Assembly: GCF_017742245.1 (NCBI RefSeq)
Contig: NZ_JAGHKO010000001.1
Coordinates: 835,061 to 899,060 of the forward strand
Reading direction: 5' to 3'
DNA: 64,000 bases
DNA from: Niastella soli
Lineage (GTDB): Bacteria; Bacteroidota; Bacteroidia; Chitinophagales; Chitinophagaceae
Shown piece after piece: positions 63,890 to 64,000 of this stretch (its first letter is position 1; each line of letters starts with the position of its first letter). Made by a program: the position numbers and the translations under genes. A model generated the notes under the pieces. It was not told where the DNA came from. It saw only the letters and a list, made by a program, of their open reading frames with translations, and searched no databases.

Positions 63890-64000
63890 ATGGGGAGTTT
63901 GTATGCAACAGCTGAAGAAAAATCTATGCCATTGTAAATAGTGTATATGTTTGTTTATTCACATATCACCCTTCAGGCCGTTTCTGGAAATTATTAACGT
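63890..64000. other. Terminal stretch without feature
   Basis: About 110 bases upstream of the barrel gene. I see nothing distinctive; its promoter should lie here but no TANNTTTG was found. Confidence 0.4.

Overview
The window reads as a chromosomal segment of a Bacteroidota bacterium, most likely family Chitinophagaceae (Niastella/Chitinophaga-like). The evidence is TANNTTTG -7 boxes, two of them exactly 19 nt from an upstream TTTG; almost no Shine-Dalgarno sequences; a TamL-type lipoprotein Omp85 next to TamB; M16 peptidase, PorT-like barrels, and many small families typical of this group (DUF1328, lmo0937, PA2169, DUF892, YtxH). Gene density is about one per kb. Intergenic regions are unusually rich in short word-like repeats. 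The genus is my inference and no rRNA or tRNA gene was seen to confirm it.

Layout. 1-0.5 kb: 3' end of an M16 peptidase. 0.7-7.6 kb (minus): a complete TetR-regulated RND efflux operon, tetR-OEP-MFP-RND, with a consensus promoter and an overlapping operator-like palindrome. 7.8-20 kb (mostly plus): DUF502 membrane protein, zinc phospholipase/nuclease-fold protein, serC with a DUF1015 gene, TPR protein, long-chain acyl-CoA ligase, PLP decarboxylase, branched-chain aminotransferase, SDR, then a small glycogen-binding-domain protein on the minus strand. 20.6-27.3 kb: an OmpR-type two-component system, a repeat-rich 0.9 kb gap with heptamer arrays, a divergent GAPDH, two single-domain response regulators flanking a YtxH/holin-like/unknown envelope trio, and a DUF1328 gene. 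27.7-35.8 kb: a sigma-54 locus with rpoN, an NtrC-type regulator, and three cytosolic or CHASE3 histidine kinases. 35.9-46.1 kb: PorT-like barrel, AsmA-like protein, and the tamL-tamB pair. 46.2-54.3 kb: stress-type genes (YihY, lmo0937, PA2169, topoisomerase IB, iron-permease-like, DUF892 ferritin-like, PNPOx-like, AraC regulator), interrupted by four tandem copies of a ~200 bp intergenic repeat. 54.3-55.5 kb: a gene-free kilobase with two terminator-like hairpins. 55.5-56.7 kb: a Tat-type lipoprotein GH5 hydrolase.

57.8-63.1 kb (plus): the most unusual locus. Five co-directional genes encode a soluble coiled-coil protein, a membrane coiled-coil protein, an inner-membrane-anchored solute-binding-like protein fused to a C-terminal OmpA peptidoglycan-binding domain, an ABC permease and an ABC ATPase. 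The permease and ATPase overlap by 4 bp. This looks like an ABC transporter whose receptor is tethered both to the inner membrane and to peptidoglycan, with two dedicated coiled-coil partners of no family I recognise. I propose it as the candidate undescribed system. An outer-membrane beta-barrel gene (63.4-63.9 kb, minus) closes the window.

A second theme is repeats. Heptamers of the form NGGCARN, 'gtgaaac' words, 'gagttgtgagt' words, 'gatcaact' words and a CCCCTCC-hairpin module recur in at least seven intergenic sites here and in places touch start and stop codons.
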